DNA of 64,000 bases from an uncultured Roseibium sp. (GCF_963675985.1 NZ_OY780958.1:248001-312000); one strand, 5' to 3'; shown: positions 9,337 through 19,264, counted from the stretch's first letter. The notes: generated from the letters alone by a model not told the origin. Numbers and translations: made by a program.

Positions 9337-10455
9337 ATGAGTAAAACCATTCTTCTTACGGCAGGCGGTACGGGCGGGCATTTGTTCCCGGCCCAGGCGC
9401 TGGCGAGCGAACTCGGTCGGCGCGGCTGGACGGTGGAACTTGCCACCGACGAGCGGGCCGATCGCTATGGCCAGGCCTTCCCGGCTCGCAAGGTTCACAT
9501 CATCGCGTCCGAAACTGTGCGCGGGAAGTCGCCGGTGGCGCTTGCGAAAACCGCCTTCAGCCTGCTGCGCGGTACCCTGCAGGCCCGCGGTGTCATCAAG
9601 CAACTCAAGCCGGCCGCCGTGATCGGGTTCGGGGGCTATCCGACGTTTCCGCCTATGTTTGCCGCGCGGCTGACCGGGACGCCGTCCATCCTGCACGAGG
9701 CCAATGGTGTCATGGGGCGGGCGAACAGGATGCTCGCCAAGGGCGCGACCGCGATTGCCACCAGCGTCCCGCTGAGCGGATTGCCGGCCGATCTCGCCGC
9801 CAAGGTGGTCGAGACCGGCAATCCCGTGCGCGATGCGGTGATCGAAGCCGCCGGCCGGCCTTACGAGCCGCCAGCGCCGGATGGGCCTTTTCATCTGCTC
9901 GTTTTCGGCGGGTCGCAGGGCGCGCGGTTTTTCTCCGATCTGATGCCGGAAGCCCTGAAGCATGTGTCCGATGAGCTGCGCGGACGGCTCAAATTGGTCC
10001 AGCAATGCCGGCCGGAGGATCTGGAGCGGGTCGAAACCGCTTATCAGGCCCTCGGGATCGATGCCGAGCTCCATGCGTTCTTCCAGGACATGCCGGAGCG
10101 GATCGCGGCATCGCATCTGGTGGTCTGCCGCGCGGGCGCATCGTCCGTCAGCGAACTGACGGTTCTGGGGCGGCCATCCATTCTGGTTCCTTTGCCGCAT
10201 GCGCTCGATCAGGATCAAAGCGCCAATGCCCGGGGGCTGGAAGCCGCCGGAGGGGCCTGGCCGATCCCCCAGATCGAGCTGACGCCGGAACGCATGGCAC
10301 AGGAACTGGAGCGGCTGTCCCGCGCGCCGGAGATGCTGGCGCGTGCGGCATCGGGCGCGCTCGGGCAGGGCAAGCCGGATGCTGTCGCACGGCTTGCGGA
10401 CCTGGTGGAACGGATCGCCGAAAAGAAAAAACTTGAAGCAGGAGACGGCGCATGA
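9337..10455 (+). CDS. murG: Lipid II synthase MurG (GlcNAc transferase)
   Basis: MurG transfers GlcNAc from UDP-GlcNAc to lipid I, giving lipid II, at the cytoplasmic face of the inner membrane. The 372-residue GT-B enzyme has the N-terminal glycine-rich loop GGTGGHLFPAQAL, which contacts lipid I, and a second loop GFGGYPTFPP. In the C-terminal domain are GGSQGARFFSD and the UDP-GlcNAc-binding segment CRAGASSVSELTVLGRPSIL. The ATG at 9337 comes 19 bases after the ftsW stop. The murC start overlaps the murG stop (ATGA), which suggests coupled translation. Confidence 0.96.
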   Translation: MSKTILLTAGGTGGHLFPAQALASELGRRGWTVELATDERADRYGQAFPARKVHIIASETVRGKSPVALAKTAFSLLRGTLQARGVIKQLKPAAVIGFGGYPTFPPMFAARLTGTPSILHEANGVMGRANRMLAKGATAIATSVPLSGLPADLAAKVVETGNPVRDAVIEAAGRPYEPPAPDGPFHLLVFGGSQGARFFSDLMPEALKHVSDELRGRLKLVQQCRPEDLERVETAYQALGIDAELHAFFQDMPERIAASHLVVCRAGASSVSELTVLGRPSILVPLPHALDQDQSANARGLEAAGGAWPIPQIELTPERMAQELERLSRAPEMLARAASGALGQGKPDAVARLADLVERIAEKKKLEAGDGA

Positions 10456-11867
10456 AGATGCCGCAGGATATCGGCCCGGTGCATTTCGTCGGCATCGGAG
10501 GGATCGGGATGAGCGGCATCGCGGAGGTGTTGAAGACGCTCGGCTATGAGGTCCAGGGTTCCGACATGGCCGACAACGCCAATGTGAAGCGTCTGCGCGA
10601 CCACGGTATCAAGGTGAGCGTCGGACATGCGGCGGAAAACCTGGGTGATGCGGAAGTGCTCGTGGTGTCCTCTGCGATCAAACCGGATAATCCGGAACTG
10701 GTCGCTGCGCGTGAAAAACTGATCCCGGTGGTCCGGCGTGCCGAGATGCTGGCCGAACTGATGCGTTTCAAGCAGGCGATTGCGGTCGGCGGAACCCACG
10801 GCAAGACGACGACCACATCGATGATTGCGGCCCTGCTCGATGCCGGCAATCTCGATCCGACCGTCATCAATGGCGGCATCATCAACGCTTACGGCACCAA
10901 TGCACGCATGGGGCAGGGCGATTGGATGGTCGTGGAGGCGGACGAGAGCGACGGCACCTTCGTCAAGCTGCCCGCCGATATCGCCGTGGTGACGAACATC
11001 GATCCGGAACATCTCGATCATTATGGCGACTTCGCCGGCGTGCGTGCCGCTTTCCGCCAGTTCGTGGAAAACGTTCCCTTTTACGGTTTTGCGGTCATGT
11101 GTCTCGACCATCCGGAAGTACAGACGCTGATCGGCCAGATCGAGGACAGGCGGATCGTGACTTACGGTTCCAATCCGCAGGCCGATGTCCGTTTCAGCGA
11201 TGTCGATATGGGCGGCGGCAAATCGACGTTTTCCGTCGCGATCCGTGACCGCAGGAGCGACAGCGTGACGGAACTCGACGGTCTGGTGCTGCCCATGCCC
11301 GGCCTGCACAACGTTTCCAATGCGACGGCGGCGATCGCCGTGGCCTCGCAATTAGGCGTCAAGCCGGAAGACCTGCGCAAGGGTCTCGCCGCCTTCGGCG
11401 GGGTCAAGCGCCGCTTCACCCATACCGGTTCGGTCAACGGCATCGAGATCTTCGACGATTACGGTCATCACCCGGTGGAAATCCGCGCCGTGCTTCATGC
11501 CGCCCGCGAATCCACCAAGGGCAAGGTCGTCGCGATCGTTCAGCCGCACCGCTATACCCGGCTGAAGAGCCTGTTCGACGAGTTTTCCAGCTGCTTCAAC
11601 GATGCCGACAGCGTCATCGTGGCGCCGGTCTATCCGGCCGGTGAACAGCCGATCGAAGGGGCCAGCCATCTGGACCTGGTGTCCGGCCTGAAAACCCGTG
11701 GTCACCGGTCCGCACGGGCGATCGACAATCCGGACGAGCTGGCGAAGCTGGTCGCGGAAATCGCCGAGCCGGGCGACTATGTCGTGTTCCTGGGGGCGGG
11801 CAACATCACGCAATGGGCCTATGCACTCCCCGATCAGCTGAAGCAGCAGCTCGGAGGTTCGGTGTGA
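10452..11867 (+). CDS. murC: UDP-MurNAc--L-alanine ligase MurC
   Basis: MurC attaches L-alanine, the first stem-peptide residue, to UDP-MurNAc. The 471-residue protein opens with the UDP-binding motif HFVGIGGIGMSGIAEVL. It has the ATP P-loop GTHGKTTT at 114-121, then EADESDGTF and NIDPEHLDHYGDF, and in the C-terminal domain DDYGHHPVEI. All are diagnostic for MurC among Mur ligases. The 4-base overlap with murG and the GTGA overlap with murB show a tightly packed operon. Confidence 0.96.
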   Translation: MKMPQDIGPVHFVGIGGIGMSGIAEVLKTLGYEVQGSDMADNANVKRLRDHGIKVSVGHAAENLGDAEVLVVSSAIKPDNPELVAAREKLIPVVRRAEMLAELMRFKQAIAVGGTHGKTTTTSMIAALLDAGNLDPTVINGGIINAYGTNARMGQGDWMVVEADESDGTFVKLPADIAVVTNIDPEHLDHYGDFAGVRAAFRQFVENVPFYGFAVMCLDHPEVQTLIGQIEDRRIVTYGSNPQADVRFSDVDMGGGKSTFSVAIRDRRSDSVTELDGLVLPMPGLHNVSNATAAIAVASQLGVKPEDLRKGLAAFGGVKRRFTHTGSVNGIEIFDDYGHHPVEIRAVLHAARESTKGKVVAIVQPHRYTRLKSLFDEFSSCFNDADSVIVAPVYPAGEQPIEGASHLDLVSGLKTRGHRSARAIDNPDELAKLVAEIAEPGDYVVFLGAGNITQWAYALPDQLKQQLGGSV

Positions 11868-12835
11868 GTTTTCCCGATCTCCTGGAAATCCATCCGGATC
11901 TGGCGGAGGGCATACGCGGCAAGCTGACGGCGAATCAGCCGCTTTCGGCTGTCACCTGGTTCCGGGTCGGCGGTCCGGCCCAGCTGATGTTCCAGCCGGC
12001 CGACGAAGACGATTTGGCCGCCTTTCTGAAGAAGCTTCCAGACGACGTTCCGGTGCTGCCGGTTGGCCTCGGTTCCAATCTGCTGATCCGGGACGGCGGA
12101 CTCAAAGGCGTGGTTATCCGTCTGAGTGCCAAGGGTTTCGGAACAGTCGAGGAAATCGGCGACAACCGACTTCGTGCCGGTGCGGCGGTGCCCGACAAGC
12201 GTCTGGCGGAAGCCGCGGCGAAGGCGGGACTGGGCGGATTTGCATTTTACACCGGGATCCCTGGTGGTCTGGGCGGGGCACTGCGCATGAATGCCGGCGC
12301 ACACGGCACGGAAACCCGCGAGCGCATGGTGGAACTGATCGCCATTGACCGTCAGGGCAACCGCCATGTCCTGACGAATGCGGATATGGGCTACGCCTAT
12401 CGCAATTCTTCCGCTTCGAAAGACCTGATCTTCACCGAAGCGGTGTTCGAGGGCACGCCCGCCGACGAGGCGGACATCCGCAAGGATATGGAAGACGTCG
12501 TTGCGCACCGCGAACGGGCGCAGCCGATCCGGGAAAAGACGGGCGGCTCCACCTTCAAGAACCCGGAAGGCTCTTCCGCATGGAAGGTGATAGATGCCGC
12601 CGGCTGCCGAGGATTGACCATCGGTGGTGCGCAGATGTCGGAACTGCACTGCAATTTCATGATCAACACCAGCAACGCCACGGGACACGATCTTGAGCTT
12701 CTGGGCGAAACGGTCCGGGCGCGGGTTCTGGAGCATTCCGGCGTCCGGCTGGAATGGGAAATCAAGCGACTTGGGGAATTCGGTCCCGAAGGCGTGATCG
12801 CGCCGTTCCTGGGCAAACTTGAGGAGGCCTGCTGA
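11864..12835 (+). CDS. murB: UDP-N-acetylenolpyruvylglucosamine reductase MurB
   Basis: MurB is the FAD-dependent reductase that uses NADPH to convert UDP-GlcNAc-enolpyruvate to UDP-MurNAc. I place the start at the GTG at 11864, which overlaps the murC TGA (GTGA) and gives a 323-residue protein. An earlier in-frame ATG at 11813 would add 17 residues read from the end of murC. FAD-binding motifs TWFRVGGPAQ and PVGLGSNLLIRDGG are present. Tyr179 lies in YRNS, Ser229 (the proton donor position) in GGSTFKNP, and Glu297/Glu299 near the end supply the third catalytic residue. In this phylum murB often sits between murC and ddl, as here. Confidence 0.95.
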   Translation: MSFPDLLEIHPDLAEGIRGKLTANQPLSAVTWFRVGGPAQLMFQPADEDDLAAFLKKLPDDVPVLPVGLGSNLLIRDGGLKGVVIRLSAKGFGTVEEIGDNRLRAGAAVPDKRLAEAAAKAGLGGFAFYTGIPGGLGGALRMNAGAHGTETRERMVELIAIDRQGNRHVLTNADMGYAYRNSSASKDLIFTEAVFEGTPADEADIRKDMEDVVAHRERAQPIREKTGGSTFKNPEGSSAWKVIDAAGCRGLTIGGAQMSELHCNFMINTSNATGHDLELLGETVRARVLEHSGVRLEWEIKRLGEFGPEGVIAPFLGKLEEAC

Positions 12836-13761
12836 TGGCACAAAAACACGTTGCGGTTCTCATGGGCGGCTGGGTCAGCGAACGGCCGGTCAGCCTTTCG
12901 ACAGGACGCGAATGCGTCAAGGCCCTGAAAGAGGCGGGCTACAAGGTCACCGAGATCGATATCGACCGCAATGTGGCTGCCGTTCTGAAAGAGGTCGCGC
13001 CCGATGTCGCCTTCAACGCGCTGCACGGGCCTTTCGGCGAAGACGGCTGTATCCAGGGCATTCTGGAGGTGATGGGTATTCCTTATACCCATTCGGGCGT
13101 GATGGCCTCCGCGCTTGCCATGAACAAGGTCAAGGCGAAGGCAGTGATGGCGGCCGCCGGAGTTCCTGTGACCGAACACTGCATTGTGAACCGGCACGAG
13201 GTTGGCCGCGAACATCCGATGAAGCCGCCTTACGTAATCAAGCCGATCAACGAGGGGTCGAGTTTCGGCGTGCTGATCGTGAAGGAGGACCAGGACTATC
13301 CGCCGCAGGAGCTGACCCGCGACGATTGGCCCTATCCGGACGTTTTGATGTGTGAACGGTTCATCGCGGGGCGGGAACTGACCTGCGCGGTCATGGGCGA
13401 CCGGGCCTTGGGGGTCATCGACATCGTTCCGGTCGGTCACGGTTTTTACGATTATGATGCGAAATATCTGGAAGGAGGCTCGAAACACATCCTTCCTGCA
13501 AAAATTTCACCGATTGTTTACCAAAAAATACAGACACTGACACTCGAGGCTCATCAGTCTCTCGGCTGTCGCGGTGTGTCCCGCGCGGATTTCCGCTTCG
13601 ATGAACGAGAAGACGGTACCGGCGAACTGATTTGCCTCGAAGTGAACACGCAGCCAGGCATGACGCCGACCTCTCTTGTGCCCGATATGGCGGCCCATGA
13701 GGGGATGAGTTTCAAGGACCTGGTCAGTTGGATGGTAGAGGACGCAAGTTGCTGTCGTTAA
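12835..13761 (+). CDS. ddl: D-alanine--D-alanine ligase
   Basis: Ddl joins two D-alanines with ATP to make the dipeptide used by MurF. The 308-residue length is typical of the DdlB type found in dcw clusters. The N-terminal domain shows GGWVSERPVSLSTG and HGPFGEDG. The ATP-grasp part has KPINEGSSFGV, and the metal- and substrate-binding end reads EVNTQPGMTPTSLVP. The start codon shares one base with the murB stop. The last about 34 bases overlap the longest possible ftsQ frame. Confidence 0.96.
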   Translation: MAQKHVAVLMGGWVSERPVSLSTGRECVKALKEAGYKVTEIDIDRNVAAVLKEVAPDVAFNALHGPFGEDGCIQGILEVMGIPYTHSGVMASALAMNKVKAKAVMAAAGVPVTEHCIVNRHEVGREHPMKPPYVIKPINEGSSFGVLIVKEDQDYPPQELTRDDWPYPDVLMCERFIAGRELTCAVMGDRALGVIDIVPVGHGFYDYDAKYLEGGSKHILPAKISPIVYQKIQTLTLEAHQSLGCRGVSRADFRFDEREDGTGELICLEVNTQPGMTPTSLVPDMAAHEGMSFKDLVSWMVEDASCCR

Positions 13762-14666
13762 GGCGAAAAAACAGGCAGGACGACCTGACCCCGATGGAAG
13801 CCGAGTTGGCTCCGCGGGGGCGTGGCGTCGCACGCCTGCATCGCCAGCCCGTGTGGCGGGCCGCCGGCCGCCTTGCGGAATTGCCGCGCTGGACCGGGTC
13901 CGCGGCGGCTCTGGGCTTCCTAAGCCTCACCATTACCTACGGCATCATCCTCGGCGGCTACGGCCGGGAGGTGTCCGATGCGCTTCTGTCGGCTGTCGGT
14001 TTCGAAATCGAGGCGGTCAAGTTGTCCGGTCAGCGCGAAACCAACGAATTCCAGATCCTGGAAGCGCTGGAAATCCAGGAAGGCTCCTCGCTGGCCCTGT
14101 TCGATGCGGATGCCGCCAGGAAGCGCCTGAGCGATATCGCCTGGGTGAAGAACGCTTCGGTGATGAAGCTCTATCCGGGAACGATCCAGGTCAACCTGGA
14201 GGAACGCGTCCCTTACGCGCTGTGGCAGCGCGGCGATGTGGTCTCGATCATCAACGAGGCCGGGGACGTGATCACCGATGATGTCGACGGCCGCTATGCC
14301 AATCTGCTGCTGGTCGTGAACCACGGTGCTCAGCACCGTGCCAAGGAAATCATAACCGCCCTGGAAGACGTGCCGGGACTGCGCTCGCGGGTCCGGGCGG
14401 CCTTTCTGGTCGGTGAAAGACGTTGGGACCTGATGCTGGAAAACGGCATTTCCATCCGTTTGCCGGAAGAACACATGGATGTGGCTCTCGCCGACGTCGT
14501 GGCCATGGATGAGCAGAACGGTCTGCTGTCCCGCGACATCATCGCGGTGGATGTGCGACTGGCGGACCGGGTCGTCGTCCGGCTTTCCGACGAGGCCCTG
14601 GAACGGCGCAAGGAACAGGGCAAGGGACGCGGTCAGGTGGCTTCGGCCCGGGGGCACAACACATGA
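13728..14666 (+). CDS. ftsQ: Cell division protein FtsQ
   Basis: FtsQ is the bitopic divisome scaffold that recruits FtsL, FtsB and FtsW. From the ATG at 13728 it has 312 residues: a basic cytoplasmic tail, one membrane segment (about residues 60-82), a POTRA domain beginning near VKLSGQRETNEFQILEAL, and the beta domain with WVKNASVMKLYPGTIQVNLEE, which is characteristic of the family. The start is unsure: 13728 overlaps ddl by 34 bases, and later starts (TTG 13751, ATG 13794) would also keep the membrane segment. The stop overlaps the ftsA start by 4 bases. Confidence 0.9.
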   Translation: MDGRGRKLLSLRRKNRQDDLTPMEAELAPRGRGVARLHRQPVWRAAGRLAELPRWTGSAAALGFLSLTITYGIILGGYGREVSDALLSAVGFEIEAVKLSGQRETNEFQILEALEIQEGSSLALFDADAARKRLSDIAWVKNASVMKLYPGTIQVNLEERVPYALWQRGDVVSIINEAGDVITDDVDGRYANLLLVVNHGAQHRAKEIITALEDVPGLRSRVRAAFLVGERRWDLMLENGISIRLPEEHMDVALADVVAMDEQNGLLSRDIIAVDVRLADRVVVRLSDEALERRKEQGKGRGQVASARGHNT

Positions 14667-15985
14667 AGAAGTCCCGGTCCAACCTTTATCTGCCGCGTAT
14701 GCGCCCCCTGCCGGGCCGCCGCGCCGTCGTGATGTCCGTTCTCGACGTCGGCTCGACCAAGATCTGCTGCCTGATCGCCAAGCTGACGCCGCGCGATGAG
14801 GGGTCGATCCTGTCCGGCCGGTCCCATGCGGTCGAGGTGCTCGGCTACGGTTACCAGCGCTCGCGCGGGATCAAGTCCGGTGTCGTCGTCGACATGGATG
14901 CCGCCGAACATGCCATCCGACTGGCCGTGGATTCAGCTGAGCGCATGGCCGGCGTCACCGTCGAATCGCTGATCGCCAACGTGAGCTGCGGCAGGCTGAA
15001 GAGCGAGATCTTCTCCGCCGAGGTGCCGCTTGCCGGTGAATCGGTCACGGAAGCCGATATCCAGCGGGTGCTGTCGGCCGGATCGTCCCATTCGGTGACC
15101 GAGGGCCGGGCCGTGACCCACGCCCTTCCGATCTCCTATTCGCTCGACGGCAACCGGGGCATGCGCGATCCGCGCGGCATGATGGGGCACAAGCTCGGTG
15201 TCGATATGCAGGTGGTCACCGCCGAGGTGCCGCCCGTGCGCAATCTGGAACTGTGTATCAACCGCGGGCACCTGCATGTGGAGACGTTGGTCGCCACACC
15301 GTTCGCCAGCGGCCTGTCGACGCTCGTCGACGATGAAACCGAACTTGGCGTCGCCTGTATCGACATGGGTGGCGGAACGACGACGCTTTCGGTGTTCGTC
15401 GAGGGGCAGATGGTTCACCTGGATGCGATCGCCGTCGGCGGGCATCACGTGACCACGGATATCGCTAGGGCTTTCGCCACGCGCCTGCAGGATGCGGAGC
15501 GGCTGAAGACCCTGCATGGATCGCCGATCGTCAGCAGCTCTGACGACCGGGACATGCTCACGGTCCCGCCGCTGGAAGGCGACGGCGATCTGCCAAATCA
15601 GATCCCCCGCTCGGCGCTGACACGTGTCATTCGCCCGCGGGTGGAGGAAATCCTCGAACTCGTGCGTGATCGTCTGACGGCCTCCGGCTTTGCCGGACGT
15701 GTCGGCAAACAGATCGTGCTGACCGGCGGAGCCAGTCAGCTCACGGGTTTGAGTGAAGTTGCGCGCCGGGTCCTGGGGCGTAACGTTCGTCTGGGCCGGC
15801 CACTCGGCGTCGCCGGCCTTCCTGAAGCCGCGAAAGGACCGGCATTCGCTACGGCGGTCGGTCTTCTCATCTATCCCCAGGTCTCACAGATCGAGCAGTT
15901 CGAGCACAAGAACCGCCGTACTGGCTGGGGGGGACAATCTGGTTATCTGGCCCGCGTGGGCCAGTGGATCAGGGAAAGTTTCTGA
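14663..15985 (+). CDS. ftsA: Cell division protein FtsA
   Basis: FtsA is the actin-like ATPase that anchors FtsZ filaments to the inner membrane. The 440-residue protein has the phosphate-1 motif VLDVGSTKICCLIAKL near residue 28, the SHS2/1C subdomain with SRGIKSGVVVDM, the phosphate-2 motif CIDMGGGTTTLSVF and the adenosine motif VLTGGASQLTG. It ends in an amphipathic stretch (VGQWIRESF) that fits the membrane-targeting helix. It overlaps ftsQ by 4 bases, and the FtsZ frame follows 100 bases downstream. Confidence 0.96.
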   Translation: MKKSRSNLYLPRMRPLPGRRAVVMSVLDVGSTKICCLIAKLTPRDEGSILSGRSHAVEVLGYGYQRSRGIKSGVVVDMDAAEHAIRLAVDSAERMAGVTVESLIANVSCGRLKSEIFSAEVPLAGESVTEADIQRVLSAGSSHSVTEGRAVTHALPISYSLDGNRGMRDPRGMMGHKLGVDMQVVTAEVPPVRNLELCINRGHLHVETLVATPFASGLSTLVDDETELGVACIDMGGGTTTLSVFVEGQMVHLDAIAVGGHHVTTDIARAFATRLQDAERLKTLHGSPIVSSSDDRDMLTVPPLEGDGDLPNQIPRSALTRVIRPRVEEILELVRDRLTASGFAGRVGKQIVLTGGASQLTGLSEVARRVLGRNVRLGRPLGVAGLPEAAKGPAFATAVGLLIYPQVSQIEQFEHKNRRTGWGGQSGYLARVGQWIRESF

Positions 15986-16085
15986 CGATATGAGCCAAGG
16001 ACAGGAACCGCCGGTGACGGCTGACAAGATTAGGGAAGAAGAGGGAGCCCCCGTTTCGGGTGCCCCAGTGGGTCGCGAGGATACT

Positions 16086-17852
16086 ATGACCATCAACCTG
16101 AAGATGCCCGACATTCAGGAGCTGAAGCCGAGAATTACGGTCTTCGGCGTAGGCGGCGCGGGCGGAAACGCCGTCAATAACATGATCACTGCCGGCCTCC
16201 AGGGTTGCGACTTCGTCGTGGCCAACACGGATGCCCAGGCGCTTGCCATGAACCATTCCGAACGGCTCGTCCAGATGGGCGTCGCGGTCACGGAGGGTCT
16301 TGGTGCCGGTTCTCAGCCCGAAGTGGGCAGTGCGGCGGCCGAGGAAGTGATCGACGAGATCAACGACCACCTGAGCGGTTCGCACATGGTGTTCATCACT
16401 GCCGGCATGGGCGGCGGAACCGGAACGGGGGCCGCACCGGTCATCGCCCGGGCCGCCCGCGAGCAGGGTATACTGACGGTAGGTGTGGTCACCAAACCGT
16501 TCCAGTTCGAAGGTGCCCGACGGATGCGCATTGCGGATTCCGGCATCGAAGACCTGCAGAAAAACGTCGATACGCTGATCGTCATTCCGAACCAGAACCT
16601 GTTCCGGATCGCAAATGCGCAGACGACCTTCGCCGACGCCTTCGCGATGGCCGATCAGGTGCTCTACTCCGGTGTTGCCTGCATCACCGACCTGATGGTC
16701 AAGGAAGGCCTGATCAACCTGGACTTCGCCGATGTCCGCTCCGTCATGCGCGGCATGGGCAAGGCGATGATGGGGACGGGCGAAGCCAGCGGCGAAAAAC
16801 GCGCCCAGCAGGCAGCCGAGGCGGCGATCGCCAATCCGCTGCTCGACGAATCTTCGATGAAGGGGGCCAGAGGCCTTCTGATTTCCATCACCGGCGGCAA
16901 CGATCTGACGCTGTTCGAGGTGGATGAAGCGGCAACCCGTATCCGCGAAGAAGTGGATGCGGACGCCAACATCATCCTCGGGGCGACCTTCGATGAAAGC
17001 CTTGACGGCATTATCCGGGTTTCCGTCGTCGCAACCGGGATCGACCGGGAAGCGGGCGCGGAAGATGCTTCCTACCAGATGGCTGCTCCGGTCATTTCGA
17101 GTAAGCCGAAGGCGGAACCGGCGCCGGCTCCCGCAAAGCCGCAGACTTCGCTGGACGAAGCGGCCAAGAAGGCGGTTGCCAGCCTTGAGCGCGAACTTGC
17201 GCTGCCGAACACTGCCAGTGTGACCGCCGCGTCCGATCCGGACGTGGAAATCAAGCCGTTCCGTCCGGCTCCGGACATGCTCAGCGACAAGACGCCGACT
17301 GTCGACCTGGATGAGGAAGCACCGGTTGCCGCTGCAGCGGATGAACCGGTCAACAAGCCGTATATTCCGCCGGTTGCCGAACAGCACAGCCCGTCGCCGC
17401 GCATGCCGCGGGTCGAGGACTTTCCGCCGATCGCACAGCGGGAAATCCAGGCCAGACAGGTTGCGGCAGCGCCGACCGCTGCAAAGCCGGCGGCCGCGGA
17501 ACATCCTGCTCCTGCTTCCGCTCCTGCACCGCGTGAGATGCATCACGACGAGTATGATGAGGAACGCCGTCCAATGGGCCTGCTGCGCCGTCTGGCCAGC
17601 GGTCTGGGTCGCCGGGATGAGCATGAGGACGATGAGGGCTATCACGAGCATCATGCGGAACCGCAGGTTCAGCAGCCCGCTCCGGTCGCCGCCGCACGTC
17701 CGGCTGCTCCGAGGGCTCCCGCGCCGCGTCAGAGTTCGGAAGGTGCTTCCGGCCAGCTCGACGCAACCGGACGGGCGGCGCCGAAGCCGATGTCTGCAAC
17801 GGATGACGAACAGCTGGAAATCCCGGCCTTCCTGCGCAGACAGTCGAACTGA
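16086..17852 (+). CDS. ftsZ: Cell division GTPase FtsZ
   Basis: FtsZ is the tubulin-like GTPase that forms the Z ring. From the ATG at 16086 (preceded by CGAGGA) it has 588 residues. The globular domain, about residues 1-320, contains the GTP signature GGGTGTG at 109-115 and the T7-type sequence NLDFADV. A long Pro/Ala-rich linker (about 320-570) is typical of Hyphomicrobiales, and the extreme C terminus EIPAFLRRQ is the peptide that binds FtsA. The frame is open through an ATG at 15990 that would add 32 polar residues. I reject it because alphaproteobacterial FtsZ usually begins MTINL. A strong hairpin follows the gene. Confidence 0.97.
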   Translation: MTINLKMPDIQELKPRITVFGVGGAGGNAVNNMITAGLQGCDFVVANTDAQALAMNHSERLVQMGVAVTEGLGAGSQPEVGSAAAEEVIDEINDHLSGSHMVFITAGMGGGTGTGAAPVIARAAREQGILTVGVVTKPFQFEGARRMRIADSGIEDLQKNVDTLIVIPNQNLFRIANAQTTFADAFAMADQVLYSGVACITDLMVKEGLINLDFADVRSVMRGMGKAMMGTGEASGEKRAQQAAEAAIANPLLDESSMKGARGLLISITGGNDLTLFEVDEAATRIREEVDADANIILGATFDESLDGIIRVSVVATGIDREAGAEDASYQMAAPVISSKPKAEPAPAPAKPQTSLDEAAKKAVASLERELALPNTASVTAASDPDVEIKPFRPAPDMLSDKTPTVDLDEEAPVAAAADEPVNKPYIPPVAEQHSPSPRMPRVEDFPPIAQREIQARQVAAAPTAAKPAAAEHPAPASAPAPREMHHDEYDEERRPMGLLRRLASGLGRRDEHEDDEGYHEHHAEPQVQQPAPVAAARPAAPRAPAPRQSSEGASGQLDATGRAAPKPMSATDDEQLEIPAFLRRQSN

Positions 17853-17880
17853 TTCGCGGCTTAATCTTCTTCCCCTGTGG

Positions 17881-17911
17881 ACAGCCCGGAGCACCGCTCC
17901 GGGCTGTTTCC
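17881..17911 (+). terminator. Hairpin terminator after ftsZ
   Basis: A perfect GC-rich stem, AGCCCGGAGC with GCTCCGGGCT around a 3-base loop, starts about 30 bases after the ftsZ stop. It is followed by a short T-rich run (GTTTCCGTT). The T run is weak, but the placement at the end of a long operon fits a transcription terminator separating dcw from lpxC. Confidence 0.7.
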
Positions 17912-18108
17912 GTTACGTCAAAATTTGTCGATTAAATTCAAGGCGTTGCGATGCTGCGCTGCGTTACAAACCGTAATAAAGCTTTATTTCATGTCCCGGG
18001 GGGGACTCGAGTATGTTCCTGACCAAGACGCAATCGTTAACAGTTCGTAATGCGCGTTTGCACATTTAGAGCAGGTTTCCAGATGCGAAATCGAAAGGCC
18101 GGGGCAGA

Positions 18109-19050
18109 ATGACAAACCACATTGATCGCCAGACAACTCTTGCAGATCAGGTAACGCTTACCGGCATTGGTGTTCATTCCGGAAAACCGGCAAGTATCAC
18201 GCTCCTTCCCGCGGATGCGGGCACCGGTATCGTGTTTCAGCGCTCGGACAAGGATGACGCGGCAGAAATGCCGGCGCTCTGGAACCGGGTGACCCAGACC
18301 TCCCTGCAGACCGTGCTCGGCGATCCGTCCGACAACGGCATGTCGACCGTCGAACATCTTATGGCGGCGCTGTCCGGCATGGGGATCGATAATCTGATCG
18401 TCGAGATCGACGGTCCGGAAATGCCGATCATGGACGGCTCGAGCGCCGCGTTCGTGGACGTTATCGACCAGGTCGGCGTGAAATATCTGGATCGCGGCCG
18501 CCGCTACCTGAAAATCAGGAAGGCGGTGCGGGTCGACAATGGCAGTGCATGGTGTGAACTCAAGCCCCATGACGGCACGCGCTTCGAAATCACCATTGAT
18601 TTCGACACCCCGCTGATCGGCCGTCAGACGTTTGCTTCCGACCTGACGCCGCAGGTGTTCCGTGAAGACCTGTCCCGTGCGCGCACCTTCGGTTACGTGA
18701 AGGACGTCGAGAAGCTCTGGAAGATGGGCTTTGCTCTTGGATCGTCCCTTGAGAATTCGGTGGCGATTGCCGAGGACAAGGTGCTCAATCCGGAAGGAAC
18801 CCGCTGGCCGGACGAATTTGCCCGTCACAAGGCACTGGACGCGGTCGGTGACCTGTCGCTTGCCGGTCTGCCGATCCTCGGCCTCTACCGCTCCTACAAG
18901 GGCGGGCACAAGATGAACAACGCGATTCTTGCCAAGCTGTTCGAAGACAAGAGCGCTTACGAGATCGTCGAAGCGCCCGCGTTCCGCGAAATCGGACATG
19001 CTGAAAACGCCGGGCTTGCAGCCGCTGCGTTCGGTCCGGACGTCTCCTGA
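18109..19050 (+). CDS. lpxC: UDP-3-O-acyl-GlcNAc deacetylase LpxC
   Basis: LpxC is the zinc enzyme of the first committed step of lipid A synthesis, removing the N-acetyl group from UDP-3-O-acyl-GlcNAc in the cytoplasm. The 313-residue protein keeps the catalytic set: His83 in STVEHLMAAL, and His240 and Asp244 in RHKALDAVGDL, matching His79, His238 and Asp242 of the E. coli enzyme. The N terminus GIGVHSGKPASI is also typical. It follows ftsZ after a 256-base gap containing the ftsZ terminator, so it probably has its own promoter; I could not pick one with confidence. Confidence 0.96.
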   Translation: MTNHIDRQTTLADQVTLTGIGVHSGKPASITLLPADAGTGIVFQRSDKDDAAEMPALWNRVTQTSLQTVLGDPSDNGMSTVEHLMAALSGMGIDNLIVEIDGPEMPIMDGSSAAFVDVIDQVGVKYLDRGRRYLKIRKAVRVDNGSAWCELKPHDGTRFEITIDFDTPLIGRQTFASDLTPQVFREDLSRARTFGYVKDVEKLWKMGFALGSSLENSVAIAEDKVLNPEGTRWPDEFARHKALDAVGDLSLAGLPILGLYRSYKGGHKMNNAILAKLFEDKSAYEIVEAPAFREIGHAENAGLAAAAFGPDVS

Positions 19051-19264
19051 GCCGGGAAATTCCGGTCCGCAACGCCGGCAATGCGGCTGAAATTTACGCT
19101 CCGCCACAAAAAAGCTTAAAAAAAGCGACACATGACGCTCTTGGGGCGTGACGGCGGCCTTTTGTTTCCGCTAAACATCCCCCGTCGAACAATGTAAATG
19201 ACCGTTTAGGATCTGCCTGGTCCCTGATATCAGCCAGGGCGGATCCCGGGGAAGGAGTGCAAGG

